Positions 1 to 6,504 of a DNA stretch of 44,333 nt are shown one piece after another. A model generated the notes under the pieces. The model did no database searches and was not told the DNA's origin. It saw only the letters and a program-made list of their open reading frames with translations. Numbering within the stretch: position 1 is the first letter of the stretch; each line of letters starts with the position of its first letter. The position numbers and the translations under genes were made by a program. Source of the DNA: Alteribacillus persepolensis (GTDB lineage: Bacteria; Bacillota; Bacilli; Bacillales; Marinococcaceae); the NCBI RefSeq assembly GCF_900099605.1, contig NZ_FNDK01000023.1, positions 1 to 44,333 on the forward strand, given 5' to 3'.

Positions 1-30
1 GGTGCAAACAACATGATACCGCCCATCACA
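1..30. other. left att arm (P' half of attP plus core ggt)
   Basis: Bases 4-29 are an imperfect inverted copy of 44304-44330 at the other end: read on the minus strand this end has GATGGGCGGTATCATGT, the right end has GATGGGTAGTATCATGT. The window starts and ends with ggt. Large serine integrases use attP sites of about 50 bp with imperfect dyad symmetry, split to the two prophage ends on integration. The arm overlaps the integrase stop codon, the usual place for such a site. The host gene cannot be named because no flanking DNA is present. Confidence 0.7.
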
Positions 31-1432
31 AAAAGAATATATCGTCAATCCACATCTTTCGTTTGCGCCCTCTTCCCATCACGCCATTTTCTGCATTGAC
101 AATGATTTTCTCTGCTAATACTTCGACGGTTACTTTCTTATCTTCTTTAGACAGCACACTCCAATTTTCGGTCACGGTTAAAATGTCCACATTCGAAACA
201 TCTTCTTCTTTTTCTTGTATCTCATGTAACTGCTGTTCTAGCTCTTGTAGCTGTTCGTTGTCGTCTGCTGTCCGTTCTTTTAACTCATCCAGTGTAATAA
301 CATCATTCGCAAACGCCTCTTGCCATTTTTTTCGCCGTTTCTTGATGCTGTTTATCTGCCTTTCGATATCGTCACGGATCTTTTCTTCTTCCACTTGTTC
401 TTCCATCGCAACTTGCGACTGCGCTTCATATTCGCTGGCGATTTCTTCTAGCTGCATAATAAACTGTTCTTCCACGTACTTTTCATTCAGCGAAGGTAAA
501 TCACAAATGCCATTATTTTTCCCGGCGCAAACATACGTATAATACTCATTTGTCCTGGATGTGTTATACTTGCCATTAAGTCTACTTCCACAGCGAGCAC
601 AGCGAAGCATCCCAGAAAATATATATTTCCCACCCGACCGTCTGGGGTGCTTGTCTGCTCGTGCTTTTCTTATTTTTTGCGCTGTCTCGAATTGGTGTTC
701 TGATATGATAGACAGCCCATATACATCATGTAATTCTCCTTGATAACGAAACTTTCCCATGTAAGCCGGATTTTTCAAGACTTGATGAACTAAAGATACA
801 TCCCATATCTTGGCTTTTCTAGGTTTATACCCTTGTTCGTTCAAATCCCTGCATATCTTGCCGGCGCCTATTCCATTCGTGTACTTATCAAATATCATCT
901 TGACCACGCTAGCTTCTTCGTCATGAACCACCAACTGCTTGCCATCATACATATAACCATACGGCGTTCGTCCACCATGCCACCGTCCTTCCTTGACCAT
1001 GCGGCTCATCCCCATTTTGACGCGTTCAGCAAGGTTTTCTCGTTCCCAGCTTGCCATTGCACCGACAATAGTAATGAAGAAACGCCCCATCGCTGTGGTT
1101 GTGTCAAATACTTCAGTGACTGACTTAAAGCTGCACCCATGCTCATCGAACATATTTAATAGTTGATGCAAGTCGAATACATTACGCACCATGCGGTCAA
1201 GACGATATACGACAACCACATCAAATTCTTTGTTCTTTACCCCTTCGATTAACTCTTGCATGCCAGGACGATCTAAATTTTTCGCTGATTGGCCATCGTC
1301 GGTGATAATGCGTTCCACATCCCACCCTTGACTTTGCACAAACGACAGGCAACGCTCATGTTGCCCTCTTATGGAAAAACCGTGCTGTGCTTGTTCGAGC
1401 GTCGATACTCTGACATAAATCGCGGCTTTCAT
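26..1432 (-). CDS. int: large serine integrase
   Basis: Site-specific recombinase that would integrate and excise this prophage through a covalent serine-DNA intermediate. The 468-residue protein has a resolvase domain (1-145) with catalytic Ser10 in YVRVS and the Arg-rich YRLDRMVRN motif at 76-84, a recombinase domain (about 155-260), a zinc ribbon with Cys278, Cys281, Cys302 and Cys310, and a long coiled coil (about 327-415), the standard order in phage serine integrases. The start has a good site (GTAGGAGGAACAGAG) that lies inside an overlapping upstream small gene. The 3' end overlaps the left att arm. Its promoter region carries a LexA-like box. Family assignment is secure; the target site is unknown. 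Confidence 0.97.
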   Translation of the reverse strand: MKAAIYVRVSTLEQAQHGFSIRGQHERCLSFVQSQGWDVERIITDDGQSAKNLDRPGMQELIEGVKNKEFDVVVVYRLDRMVRNVFDLHQLLNMFDEHGCSFKSVTEVFDTTTAMGRFFITIVGAMASWERENLAERVKMGMSRMVKEGRWHGGRTPYGYMYDGKQLVVHDEEASVVKMIFDKYTNGIGAGKICRDLNEQGYKPRKAKIWDVSLVHQVLKNPAYMGKFRYQGELHDVYGLSIISEHQFETAQKIRKARADKHPRRSGGKYIFSGMLRCARCGSRLNGKYNTSRTNEYYTYVCAGKNNGICDLPSLNEKYVEEQFIMQLEEIASEYEAQSQVAMEEQVEEEKIRDDIERQINSIKKRRKKWQEAFANDVITLDELKERTADDNEQLQELEQQLHEIQEKEEDVSNVDILTVTENWSVLSKEDKKVTVEVLAEKIIVNAENGVMGRGRKRKMWIDDIFFL

Positions 1433-1517
1433 CCTCTGTTCCTCCTACAATAATCATATCTTCTGTCTCAATCATGATGTATTCAGGCAAATCAGGAATA
1501 ACAATAACTTCTTTCAT
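1356..1517 (-). CDS. small protein overlapping the integrase start (53 aa)
   Basis: Starts with ATG after AGAGGGGG and ends 77 bases inside the integrase gene in another frame. It begins MKEVIVIPDLPEY and contains IETEDMIIVGG. The integrase ribosome site lies within it, so the two may be translationally coupled. The segment IETxDMII recurs in a 28-residue product at 9638-9724, which supports translation of at least the N-terminal half; the rest may exist only because of the integrase overlap. I know no function. A leader peptide or a recombination partner of the integrase are guesses. Confidence 0.5.
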   Translation of the reverse strand: MKEVIVIPDLPEYIMIETEDMIIVGGTEDESRDLCQSIDARTSTARFFHKRAT

Positions 1518-1542
1518 ACAGAAGAACCCCCTCTTTATAATC

Positions 1543-1556
1543 AGAACAAGTGTTCT
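1543..1556. promoter_or_regulatory. LexA/DinR-type box upstream of integrase
   Basis: AGAACAAGTGTTCT has 6-bp perfect arms and contains GAAC-AAGT-GTTC, fitting the Firmicute LexA consensus CGAACRNRYGTTYG in all but the outermost bases. It lies just downstream of the predicted transcription start and upstream of the first ribosome site, where a bound repressor would block transcription. SOS control of excision is inferred. Confidence 0.55.
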
Positions 1557-1571
1557 TGTTCACCTACAGTC

Positions 1572-1600
1572 ATCATACCATAACTATATAGGGTATTGAA
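1572..1600 (-). promoter_or_regulatory. integrase promoter (extended -10)
   Basis: On the minus strand TGG-TATGAT forms an extended -10 element (TATGAT at 1572-1577, TG at 1579-1580). A weak -35, TTCAAT (1595-1600), is 17 bases upstream. Extended -10 promoters tolerate weak -35 boxes. The LexA-like box sits directly downstream. Confidence 0.5.
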
Positions 1601-1639
1601 GGTTCTTTGTATTGTCTTTTTTCTACACCATACGACATT

Positions 1640-1987
1640 TTACTCACTTCGAAAGTCTCTGATTTGCTTGGCAAGCTCCACCAATCGCTTGACATCTTCG
1701 GCCGTCATGCCTTCTTTTTGCCATTCTTGATAGTAATGCACTAGAGCCTTCTCATCTTCTGATATCTGAATTTCGTCTGTTTTCTCAAATAAAAATCGCG
1801 GATTAATCCGCAATGCTTGAGCAATTTCATATATGGTTTTGGTTGTAATGTTTTTCTTTCCTGCCTCCATTTGGGAAACGTAACTCTTTGACAAATCGGC
1901 CTTTTCCGCCAGTTCTTCTTGGGTCATTCTCTTTTGTTTTCTATAATAATTGATGCGTTTTCCTATCGCTTTATTGATGTCGTCCAT
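1640..1987 (-). CDS. CI-like Xre repressor
   Basis: Probable lysogeny repressor, divergent from the Cro-like gene. From the ATG at 1987 it has 115 residues; this start is preceded by AAGGAGGAAAAGAAA, and a longer version begins at 2032 without a good site. Residues 1-60 form a Cro/CI helix-turn-helix with MTQEELAEKADLSKSYVSQ as its core. The remaining ~50 residues are acidic and helical. There is no S24 LexA-type peptidase domain, and no ImmA-type protease gene is seen in the window, so induction is unlikely to use repressor self-cleavage. It resembles the protein at 2395, suggesting duplication within the immunity region. Confidence 0.85.
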   Translation of the reverse strand: MDDINKAIGKRINYYRKQKRMTQEELAEKADLSKSYVSQMEAGKKNITTKTIYEIAQALRINPRFLFEKTDEIQISEDEKALVHYYQEWQKEGMTAEDVKRLVELAKQIRDFRSE

Positions 1988-2030
1988 TTTCTTTTCCTCC
2001 TTCTGCATAAAGTTTGCAATCAGTAAACAC

Positions 2031-2036
2031 ATTATA
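2031..2036 (-). promoter_or_regulatory. repressor promoter -10
   Basis: TATAAT on the minus strand, about 44 bases upstream of the repressor start. The -35 is weak (TTTATA at 17 bases). An operator-like sequence (2040-2053) lies in the spacer, so the promoter may be autoregulated. Confidence 0.45.
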
Positions 2037-2039
2037 ACA

Positions 2040-2053
2040 ATAAAGACACTGTA
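2040..2053. promoter_or_regulatory. operator-like site 1 (repressor side)
   Basis: On the minus strand TACAGTGTCTTTAT matches the core CAGTGNNTTTT shared with sites at 2096-2115 and 2356-2375. It overlaps the repressor promoter. Assigned only by sequence similarity among the three sites. Confidence 0.4.
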
Positions 2054-2095
2054 TATAAATTTTCATTTTGGATACATTTTTTTCTAATAAAACTG

Positions 2096-2124
2096 TTGAC
2101 TGTCAGTGATATTTTGTGTATTAT
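2096..2124 (+). promoter_or_regulatory. early rightward promoter with operator-like site 2
   Basis: TTGACT (2096-2101), a 17-base spacer and TATTAT (2119-2124) make a strong sigma-A promoter for the Cro-like gene and early operon. Bases 2096-2115 match 15 of 20 positions with 2356-2375 (common core TTRACTGWCAGTG), so a bound regulator would cover the -35. Confidence 0.75.
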
Positions 2125-2162
2125 AAAAGTACACCAGCAGACAACACAACAAGGTGAGTGAC

Positions 2163-2345
2163 ATGAATCGCTTAAAACACATCCGAGAACAACGCGACAT
2201 GACGCAAAGCGAATTGGCAAAAAGACTTGGTATATCCGTTACCCACTTGAACAAAGTCGAAAACCACAAACGTCCATTAACTATCCGTTTAGCTGTTTGC
2301 ATCAGCGAAGAATTGGACTGCAAGGTGAAAGACTTGTTTTTTTAA
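2163..2345 (+). CDS. Cro-like Xre regulator
   Basis: A 60-residue helix-turn-helix protein that is almost entirely DNA-binding domain (core MTQSELAKRLGISVTHLNK), the form of phage Cro proteins. The ATG at 2163 follows AAGGTGAG at 2151; an in-frame GTG at 2154 is less likely because it lies inside that ribosome site. It is first in the rightward operon and divergent from the repressor, so it probably opposes repressor synthesis. The Cro role is inferred from position and size. Confidence 0.8.
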   Translation: MNRLKHIREQRDMTQSELAKRLGISVTHLNKVENHKRPLTIRLAVCISEELDCKVKDLFF

Positions 2346-2355
2346 GGCCTACAAG

Positions 2356-2375
2356 TTAACTGACAGTGTATTTTT
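2356..2375. promoter_or_regulatory. operator-like site 3 after the Cro-like gene
   Basis: TTAACTGACAGTGTATTTTT matches the promoter-overlapping site at 2096-2115 at 15 of 20 positions. It lies between the Cro-like gene and the second Xre gene. No convincing -10 follows it, so it may be an auxiliary operator. Confidence 0.4.
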
Positions 2376-2394
2376 AAAGGGAGGTGGTTCACTG

Positions 2395-2622
2395 GTGGGA
2401 AGTGAAGTAAATGAACGCATCGGTCAAAATATCAAATGTTACCGTTTGCGGAAAAAGTTAACGCAAGAAGAATTGGCACAAAAGACCGGCATTTCCAAAA
2501 GCCATGTTTCTTATTTGGAAGCAGGCAAAAAGAATATCAGCGTTTATCTGGTTTGCCGCATTGCTGCATCGTTAGGCGTTGACGTTCATGTATTACTCGA
2601 TCAAAAGGAGGTTTGTAAATGA
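2395..2622 (+). CDS. second Xre regulator of the immunity region
   Basis: A 75-residue helix-turn-helix protein with core LTQEELAQKTGISKSHVS and EAGKKNIS, both close to the repressor at 1640, so the two are probably paralogues. GTG start after AAAGGGAGGTGG. It may act as an antirepressor-like or anti-immunity regulator, or control the early operon; the sequence does not decide. The next small gene starts inside its stop codon (ATGA). Confidence 0.8.
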   Translation: MGSEVNERIGQNIKCYRLRKKLTQEELAQKTGISKSHVSYLEAGKKNISVYLVCRIAASLGVDVHVLLDQKEVCK

Positions 2623-2738
2623 ACCGACCAAGCGAAGAAGCCATGTTGTTTTTGTTCCGTATGTTTCGAAGAAAATCATTGCCAATTCGAGCAAAAATGA
2701 AAAGGGAGGAAGAAAATGCGACCCGAGCTAAGCGGTAG
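2619..2738 (+). CDS. small basic protein (39 aa)
   Basis: Starts with MNRPSEEAML and is rich in Arg and Lys (RMFRRKS, RAKMKREEE). ATGA overlap with the upstream regulator gene suggests translational coupling; its 3' end overlaps the next gene by 23 bases. No family recognised. It could be a small nucleic-acid-binding protein, or untranslated. Confidence 0.4.
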   Translation: MNRPSEEAMLFLFRMFRRKSLPIRAKMKREEENATRAKR

Positions 2739-2922
2739 AGCCGCCGGACACATTCAAGCAGCGAAATTCATTTGCAGCATGTACAAAGGCAAAGACAGGA
2801 AGCTCTTGCAAGAAGATGTGGAAGCCATCATGGAAAACCTAGACAAAGCCATTCAATATATCGAGGAGGGTGCTTATGAGGATAGACAACGGGATGTTAG
2901 AACCTCTTCCTTGGGAGTATGA
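2716..2922 (+). CDS. hypothetical early protein (68 aa)
   Basis: Helical, charged protein beginning MRPELSGRAAGHIQ, with no motif I recognise. It has a strong ribosome site (AAGGGAGGAAGAAA) and overlaps genes on both sides by 23 and 47 bases, as is common in this early operon. Confidence 0.6.
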   Translation: MRPELSGRAAGHIQAAKFICSMYKGKDRKLLQEDVEAIMENLDKAIQYIEEGAYEDRQRDVRTSSLGV

Positions 2923-3049
2923 ACCACGCGAATGTCTAGAGTGCGGTGAAATGTATGAGCAAGAATTGATTGACCGTGACGGTGTCTGTGTCAACTGTGG
3001 AGATAGAGGCGTTGACCCGATATTAAATTTTATTTGGAGGGATAGATAA
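2876..3049 (+). CDS. small zinc-ribbon protein (57 aa)
   Basis: Two CxxC knuckles (CLEC at 20-23 and CVNC at 38-41) spaced for one zinc ribbon, starting MRIDNGMLEPLPWEY. TCGAGGAGGGTGCTT precedes the ATG, and the stop TAA overlaps the Gp157 ATG. It is the first of about ten small CxxC proteins in this genome. Function unknown; nucleic-acid or protein binding is inferred from the fold only. Confidence 0.65.
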   Translation: MRIDNGMLEPLPWEYEPRECLECGEMYEQELIDRDGVCVNCGDRGVDPILNFIWRDR

Positions 3050-3531
3050 TGAAATTATATGAATTAACTAGCAGTTATGCTCAAGTATTAGACATGATCG
3101 AGGAAGGTGCAGACCGCGAAGCTATGCAAGACACATTGGATTCGATTGAGGACGCCATAGAGGAAAAAGTAGACCGTATGGGCATGGTGCTCAAGACGCT
3201 TGAAGCGAATCAAAAAGCCTTAAAAGAAGAAGAAAAACGATTAGCAGACCGCCGGAAGCATTACGAAAGCGAGTCCAGACATCTAAAACAGTATTTGCAA
3301 CACCAACTGGAAAGTATCGGCAAAAAGAAAGTGAAAGGAACCATTTTCACCGCAGGTATCCAAAAGAATCCACCGTCTGTTGATGTTATCAACGAAGATA
3401 TTTTACCGAAAGAGTTCTTCATTGAACAGGAGCCGAAGCTGGATAAAAAGAAATTGCTTGCTTATCTGAAGGAAGGTAATGAAATCAAAGGTGCAGAGAT
3501 CATGCAATCTGAGGGGGTTCGTATTCGATGA
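3049..3531 (+). CDS. Siphovirus Gp157 family protein
   Basis: 160 residues starting MKLYELTSSYAQVLDMI. A long coiled coil (about 15-95) is followed by a compact C-terminal region with KGTIFTAGIQKNPPSVDV, the pattern of the Gp157 family found in early regions of Gram-positive siphoviruses and myoviruses. A link to phage resistance in streptococci has been reported for the family, but its biochemical role is unclear. It lies directly upstream of recombination genes. Ribosome site TTTGGAGGGATAGATA. Confidence 0.85.
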   Translation: MKLYELTSSYAQVLDMIEEGADREAMQDTLDSIEDAIEEKVDRMGMVLKTLEANQKALKEEEKRLADRRKHYESESRHLKQYLQHQLESIGKKKVKGTIFTAGIQKNPPSVDVINEDILPKEFFIEQEPKLDKKKLLAYLKEGNEIKGAEIMQSEGVRIR

Positions 3532-3692
3532 TAGATGTATTAAAGAATTACCACATCACAAAGGATTTTGCTGTTATCGAAATGGAGAAGCGTTTCATCT
3601 TGATTATTAAAAATAGTGTTTTTGGCCCATACCCCAAAACGATAGATAACATTCACAAAGTTCAAAAAGCATTAAGGGAGGAAGATGAATGA
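3528..3692 (+). CDS. hypothetical protein (54 aa)
   Basis: Begins MIDVLKNYHITKDF, with predicted strands followed by a C-terminal helix. It overlaps the Gp157 stop (ATGA) and the next start (ATGA), so it is probably translationally coupled to both. No family recognised. Confidence 0.6.
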   Translation: MIDVLKNYHITKDFAVIEMEKRFILIIKNSVFGPYPKTIDNIHKVQKALREEDE

Positions 3693-3886
3693 GAGAAAAG
3701 AGAAATGATTTGCGCCCTGTCATTATTACACGCGGAACAGAAGAAAAAGGATACTTTCACGGTTTTTTTCAATACTCTGACGGAGAATATTCAGAAGCTC
3801 TTGCAATTATTGAAACGGAAGATGGGGCTTTACTAGAAATACCAACAAACAGATTCAAATTTGATGATGTGGAGGCAGACGAATGA
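3689..3886 (+). CDS. hypothetical protein (65 aa)
   Basis: Mostly beta-strand pattern with VIITRGTEEKGYFHGFFQYS. Ribosome site AAGGGAGGAAG lies inside the previous gene. It sits next to the ERF recombinase with a 4-base overlap. No function can be assigned. Confidence 0.65.
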   Translation: MREKRNDLRPVIITRGTEEKGYFHGFFQYSDGEYSEALAIIETEDGALLEIPTNRFKFDDVEADE

Positions 3887-4536
3887 TTTTTTCAGAGACC
3901 AACACCAAAATAGCACCGGCACTGGTCAAAGCATGGGGAGAAATCGAGAATCCGAAACACAACGCACGAGTAAAAGTAAAATCCAAGAAAACAGGAACGG
4001 AATACACCTTCAATTACACCGACTTAAAAGGCATCTTTGACGAAGCAAAACGAGTATTCAAAGATAACGGCATCACCATTGTCCAAAATGCTTACACCGA
4101 CACCGTAGAAGGGAGGAAATTTGTATCAGTTGAAACAATGCTGCTTCATTCATCCGGCGAATGGGTGAAAAGCCAACCGTTACAATTCGAAGCGCCGAGC
4201 GGCATGCAAGACATGGGCGGTTACATCACGTACATGAAACGCTATTCTGTATCAGCCATGTTAGGCATTGCCACAGAGGAAGATGATGATGCGAATGGTG
4301 CAAGCGGCAACGACTACCAGTATCAAAGCAAAACAGCATCACCAAAACAAGTCGGCGCATTAAAAGCAAGCGTGAAACGATTAGCTGACATGAAAGGCAA
4401 AACCGATGAGGAAGTATACCAAAAGCTCAAGGAACATCTCGGCGACTTCCAGAACATTGAAAAATTATCATCGGTCTATGCATCGAAAGCCATCGACACG
4501 GTCAACGCATGGATTAAGAAGTACGAGAACAACTAA
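3883..4536 (+). CDS. erf: ERF-family single-strand annealing protein
   Basis: Phage recombinase that anneals complementary single strands and pairs with SSB during replication-linked recombination. The 217-residue protein has the ERF core from about 5 to 130, including NYTDLKGIFDEAKRVFKD and GGYITYMKRYSVSAMLGI. The C-terminal part (145-217) is helical and probably mediates partner contacts. No phage exonuclease is seen beside it, but an SSB gene lies downstream at 16291. It overlaps the preceding gene by 4 bases and is followed by a strong hairpin. Confidence 0.92.
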   Translation: MIFSETNTKIAPALVKAWGEIENPKHNARVKVKSKKTGTEYTFNYTDLKGIFDEAKRVFKDNGITIVQNAYTDTVEGRKFVSVETMLLHSSGEWVKSQPLQFEAPSGMQDMGGYITYMKRYSVSAMLGIATEEDDDANGASGNDYQYQSKTASPKQVGALKASVKRLADMKGKTDEEVYQKLKEHLGDFQNIEKLSSVYASKAIDTVNAWIKKYENN

Positions 4537-4539
4537 AAA

Positions 4540-4561
4540 GGGGTATGCCGACACATACCCC
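4540..4561 (-). terminator. hairpin oriented as a minus-strand terminator
   Basis: GGGGTATG-ccgaca-CATACCCC is a perfect 8-bp stem. On the plus strand no T-run follows, but on the minus strand the hairpin is followed directly by TTTTT, the shape of an intrinsic terminator. No minus-strand gene lies upstream, so it may stop antisense RNA or protect the 3' end of the erf mRNA segment. Confidence 0.55.
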
Positions 4562-4593
4562 GATATCCCCCACATACGAAAGGAGAATATAGC

Positions 4594-4833
4594 ATGAGTA
4601 TACCACAACCATACCATGTCAGCATAGACATTTATGACAAATCCGACCACAGCCACGAGCATCACCAATTTTTCTACATGAGCCTAAAAGACACCTTTGA
4701 GGAGGTAGAAAAAGAAGTACGTTCGAGCATGGTACGCCTGCCGTGGCAAGAAATAACGATCAACGTACAGGACGTATTCTTAGACGTGGAATACTCCCCG
4801 GAATTGGAGGGATGTCATGAAGCACCTTTCTAA
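4594..4833 (+). CDS. hypothetical protein (79 aa)
   Basis: Histidine-rich N-terminus (DKSDHSHEHHQFFYM) followed by an alternating helix/strand pattern. Strong site AAAGGAGAATATAGC. Unknown family; the His cluster could bind metal, but the spacing matches no motif I know. Confidence 0.65.
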   Translation: MSIPQPYHVSIDIYDKSDHSHEHHQFFYMSLKDTFEEVEKEVRSSMVRLPWQEITINVQDVFLDVEYSPELEGCHEAPF

Positions 4834-4918
4834 ATTAAGCGGCATGGAATGGGTGATAATCAGACTGTTCCTAGCCCTTTTCATCCTTGCTGTGAGTGTT
4901 ACATCATGGAATCTATAA
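4817..4918 (+). CDS. small membrane protein (33 aa)
   Basis: MKHLSKLSGMEW followed by one hydrophobic segment (VIIRLFLALFILAVSV). GGAGG lies upstream at 4806, and the gene overlaps the previous one by 17 bases. Single-span peptides of this type are common in phage early operons; no role can be given. Confidence 0.5.
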   Translation: MKHLSKLSGMEWVIIRLFLALFILAVSVTSWNL

Positions 4919-4988
4919 AACGGCTGTATGAGCTTTGTTTTAGCTTTATTGATATGGCTTTACATTATACAAAATAGGAGGAAAAACA

Positions 4989-5201
4989 ATGCAAAAAAAT
5001 TACAGAGATTACACAATAGGTGAGCTTTTGGATATGGGAGTAAATGTGTCTGTTCGCAATCACAATGTCCATGAGGATGAAGCAAACCAATTCGTCAACC
5101 AATTTGAAGGGATAAAAAGGAGTAGTGACAACTTAAAGACCGGTCAACATCTCATCAAAGGATGGAAGAAGAAATTTGAGATAGTTTGTTTTTGTAAGTG
5201 A
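4989..5201 (+). CDS. hypothetical protein (70 aa)
   Basis: Begins MQKNYRDYTIGELLDMG and ends with a basic, Cys-containing tail. Good site AATAGGAGGAAAAACA. No family recognised. Confidence 0.6.
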   Translation: MQKNYRDYTIGELLDMGVNVSVRNHNVHEDEANQFVNQFEGIKRSSDNLKTGQHLIKGWKKKFEIVCFCK

Positions 5202-5222
5202 TGTACCAAAGGAGGCAGACAA

Positions 5223-5375
5223 ATGAGATGTTGCAGTTGTGGAAAAGAGTATAGTTCGATGCAAGCAGAAATAGAAGGCCGTTTGGACTGTGATTGCGGA
5301 GGTGGTTTAGTAGAAGATTTTGGAGATGAAGATTTTTTTAACTTTATGAACGAATACGATAGCGACGGTTTTTAA
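5223..5375 (+). CDS. small Cys-rich protein (50 aa)
   Basis: N-terminal MRCCSCGKEY and central CDCGGG suggest one zinc ribbon; the C-terminal half is strongly acidic. Site AAGGAGGCAGACAA. Another member of the small CxxC set of this region; function unknown. Confidence 0.6.
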   Translation: MRCCSCGKEYSSMQAEIEGRLDCDCGGGLVEDFGDEDFFNFMNEYDSDGF

Positions 5376-5388
5376 GGAGGAGTTATGA

Positions 5389-5595
5389 ATGAATGTAGGT
5401 TGTTATTTGGTGACAGAAGGGAAATTTGAACAAGCTGCAATCCCGAAGGACATTCTTTTGGAATTGATTAAAAATTTGAGAGAAAAAGGGAAAGAAACAG
5501 TCCATTTTTCTGAACGTTCGATAGAGGTGGAAGGCGTTTATGTGCCTGCAAAGGGGAGTAAAACAAAATTAATGTGCCTAGGGAGCGATGAATGA
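5389..5595 (+). CDS. hypothetical protein (68 aa)
   Basis: Begins MNVGCYLVTEGKFEQA; alternating strands and a central helix. Site AAGGAGGAGTTATGA at 5374. The gene ends 4 bases inside an alternative start of the next gene. No function recognised. Confidence 0.6.
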   Translation: MNVGCYLVTEGKFEQAAIPKDILLELIKNLREKGKETVHFSERSIEVEGVYVPAKGSKTKLMCLGSDE

Positions 5596-5621
5596 ACCTG
5601 TTTTGTAAAGGAGGTAGACCA

Positions 5622-5942
5622 TTGCCGAAAAAGAAAAATTATGTCCTGCTCTATTGCAGCGATTGTCGAGCTGAAACGCTGACCACATACGTAAAAGGGC
5701 ATGCTTATTATTTCTGTTCCTTATGCGGTGAAAACATGGACGTGAGGGTAGTCGATAAGCTATGGATTGATAAGCTGTTCTATCGCAAAAAGCATTGGAC
5801 AGATGACGAGGATACCGCCCTCATATACGGCTACAACAAAGGGCTGTCCTGGAAAGACATTGCCGACGGGCTGATGTATCGAAGCCCGCAAGCTGTACGG
5901 CGTAGGGCACAGCAATTGCAAGAAAAAGGGGTGCTGTCATGA
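5622..5942 (+). CDS. zinc-ribbon plus Myb/SANT-like helical protein
   Basis: I chose TTG at 5622 because AAAGGAGGTAGACC precedes it; an ATG at 5592 in the same frame has only a weak site. The 106-residue product has a zinc ribbon (CSDC ... CSLC) and a C-terminal helical domain (HWTDDEDTALIYGYNKG to SPQAVRRRAQQL) with the spacing of a SANT/Myb-type DNA-binding domain. It is therefore probably a DNA-binding accessory protein. The next gene overlaps its stop. Confidence 0.65.
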   Translation: MPKKKNYVLLYCSDCRAETLTTYVKGHAYYFCSLCGENMDVRVVDKLWIDKLFYRKKHWTDDEDTALIYGYNKGLSWKDIADGLMYRSPQAVRRRAQQLQEKGVLS

Positions 5943-6103
5943 ATCCCGATTACTGGAAAGGATACCACGACGGACGACAACATGCCATTAATCAATTTTG
6001 TGAGCGATTTGAAGCAGTGCAGAAACAGAAAGGCATAGGCGAGAAAACCATACGAAAATTGGCAGAGGCTATGAAATTACAAATCAAGGAGGTAGAGAAA
6101 TGA
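5939..6103 (+). CDS. hypothetical helical protein (54 aa)
   Basis: MNPDYWKGYHDGRQHA followed by amphipathic helices. It overlaps both neighbours by 4 bases (ATGA), indicating coupled translation. No family recognised. Confidence 0.6.
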   Translation: MNPDYWKGYHDGRQHAINQFCERFEAVQKQKGIGEKTIRKLAEAMKLQIKEVEK

Positions 6104-6504
6104 GGGAAATAAAGTTTCGAGGATATGCAGAAGAATCTTTAATAGGAAACCAATGGGTATTCGGTAACGGCGTATGGAAAATCAAGTATACGGACGGAAC
6201 AGCGGACGTAGGAGTACACAGAGATAGCGGCTGGGAAATTGTTCACGAAGAATCTGTGGGTCAATATACAGGATGGGAAGATGAGGACGGATATGACATT
6301 TACGAAGGTGACATTTTAATGAATTTGTCATCCGGCGAAGTTTATTTGGTCATTTGGGATGATGAAGGCGGAATGTTTTGCCTCCAATCAGAGAAAGAGT
6401 TATTGGATTTTTGGGATGTTGATGAAGATATAGGCTGGCGTTGGATGTACAAAGTAGGAACAGAATTCGAACATCCTCATTTATTAGAAAGGGTGAAAGA
6501 ATGA
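6100..6504 (+). CDS. YopX family protein
   Basis: 134 residues beginning MREIKFRGYAEES, the signature start of YopX proteins, with the later conserved GQYTGWEDEDGYDIYEGDIL. YopX proteins are widespread in Gram-positive phages and form oligomers; no activity is established. Site AAGGAGGTAGAGAA. Coupled to the downstream gene through an AGAAAGGGTGAAA leader that recurs before the gene at 6779. Confidence 0.9.
   Translation: MREIKFRGYAEESLIGNQWVFGNGVWKIKYTDGTADVGVHRDSGWEIVHEESVGQYTGWEDEDGYDIYEGDILMNLSSGEVYLVIWDDEGGMFCLQSEKELLDFWDVDEDIGWRWMYKVGTEFEHPHLLERVKE

Noticed and set aside
63-542. 159-codon plus-strand frame opposite the integrase
   Set aside because: Ser/Cys-rich low-complexity product, the mirror of the integrase coiled coil and zinc ribbon; no ribosome site.
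4928-5023. 31-codon hydrophobic frame (MSFVLALLIWLYIIQN) between small early genes
   Set aside because: It looks like a membrane peptide but has no ribosome site and runs into the well-supported gene at 4989.
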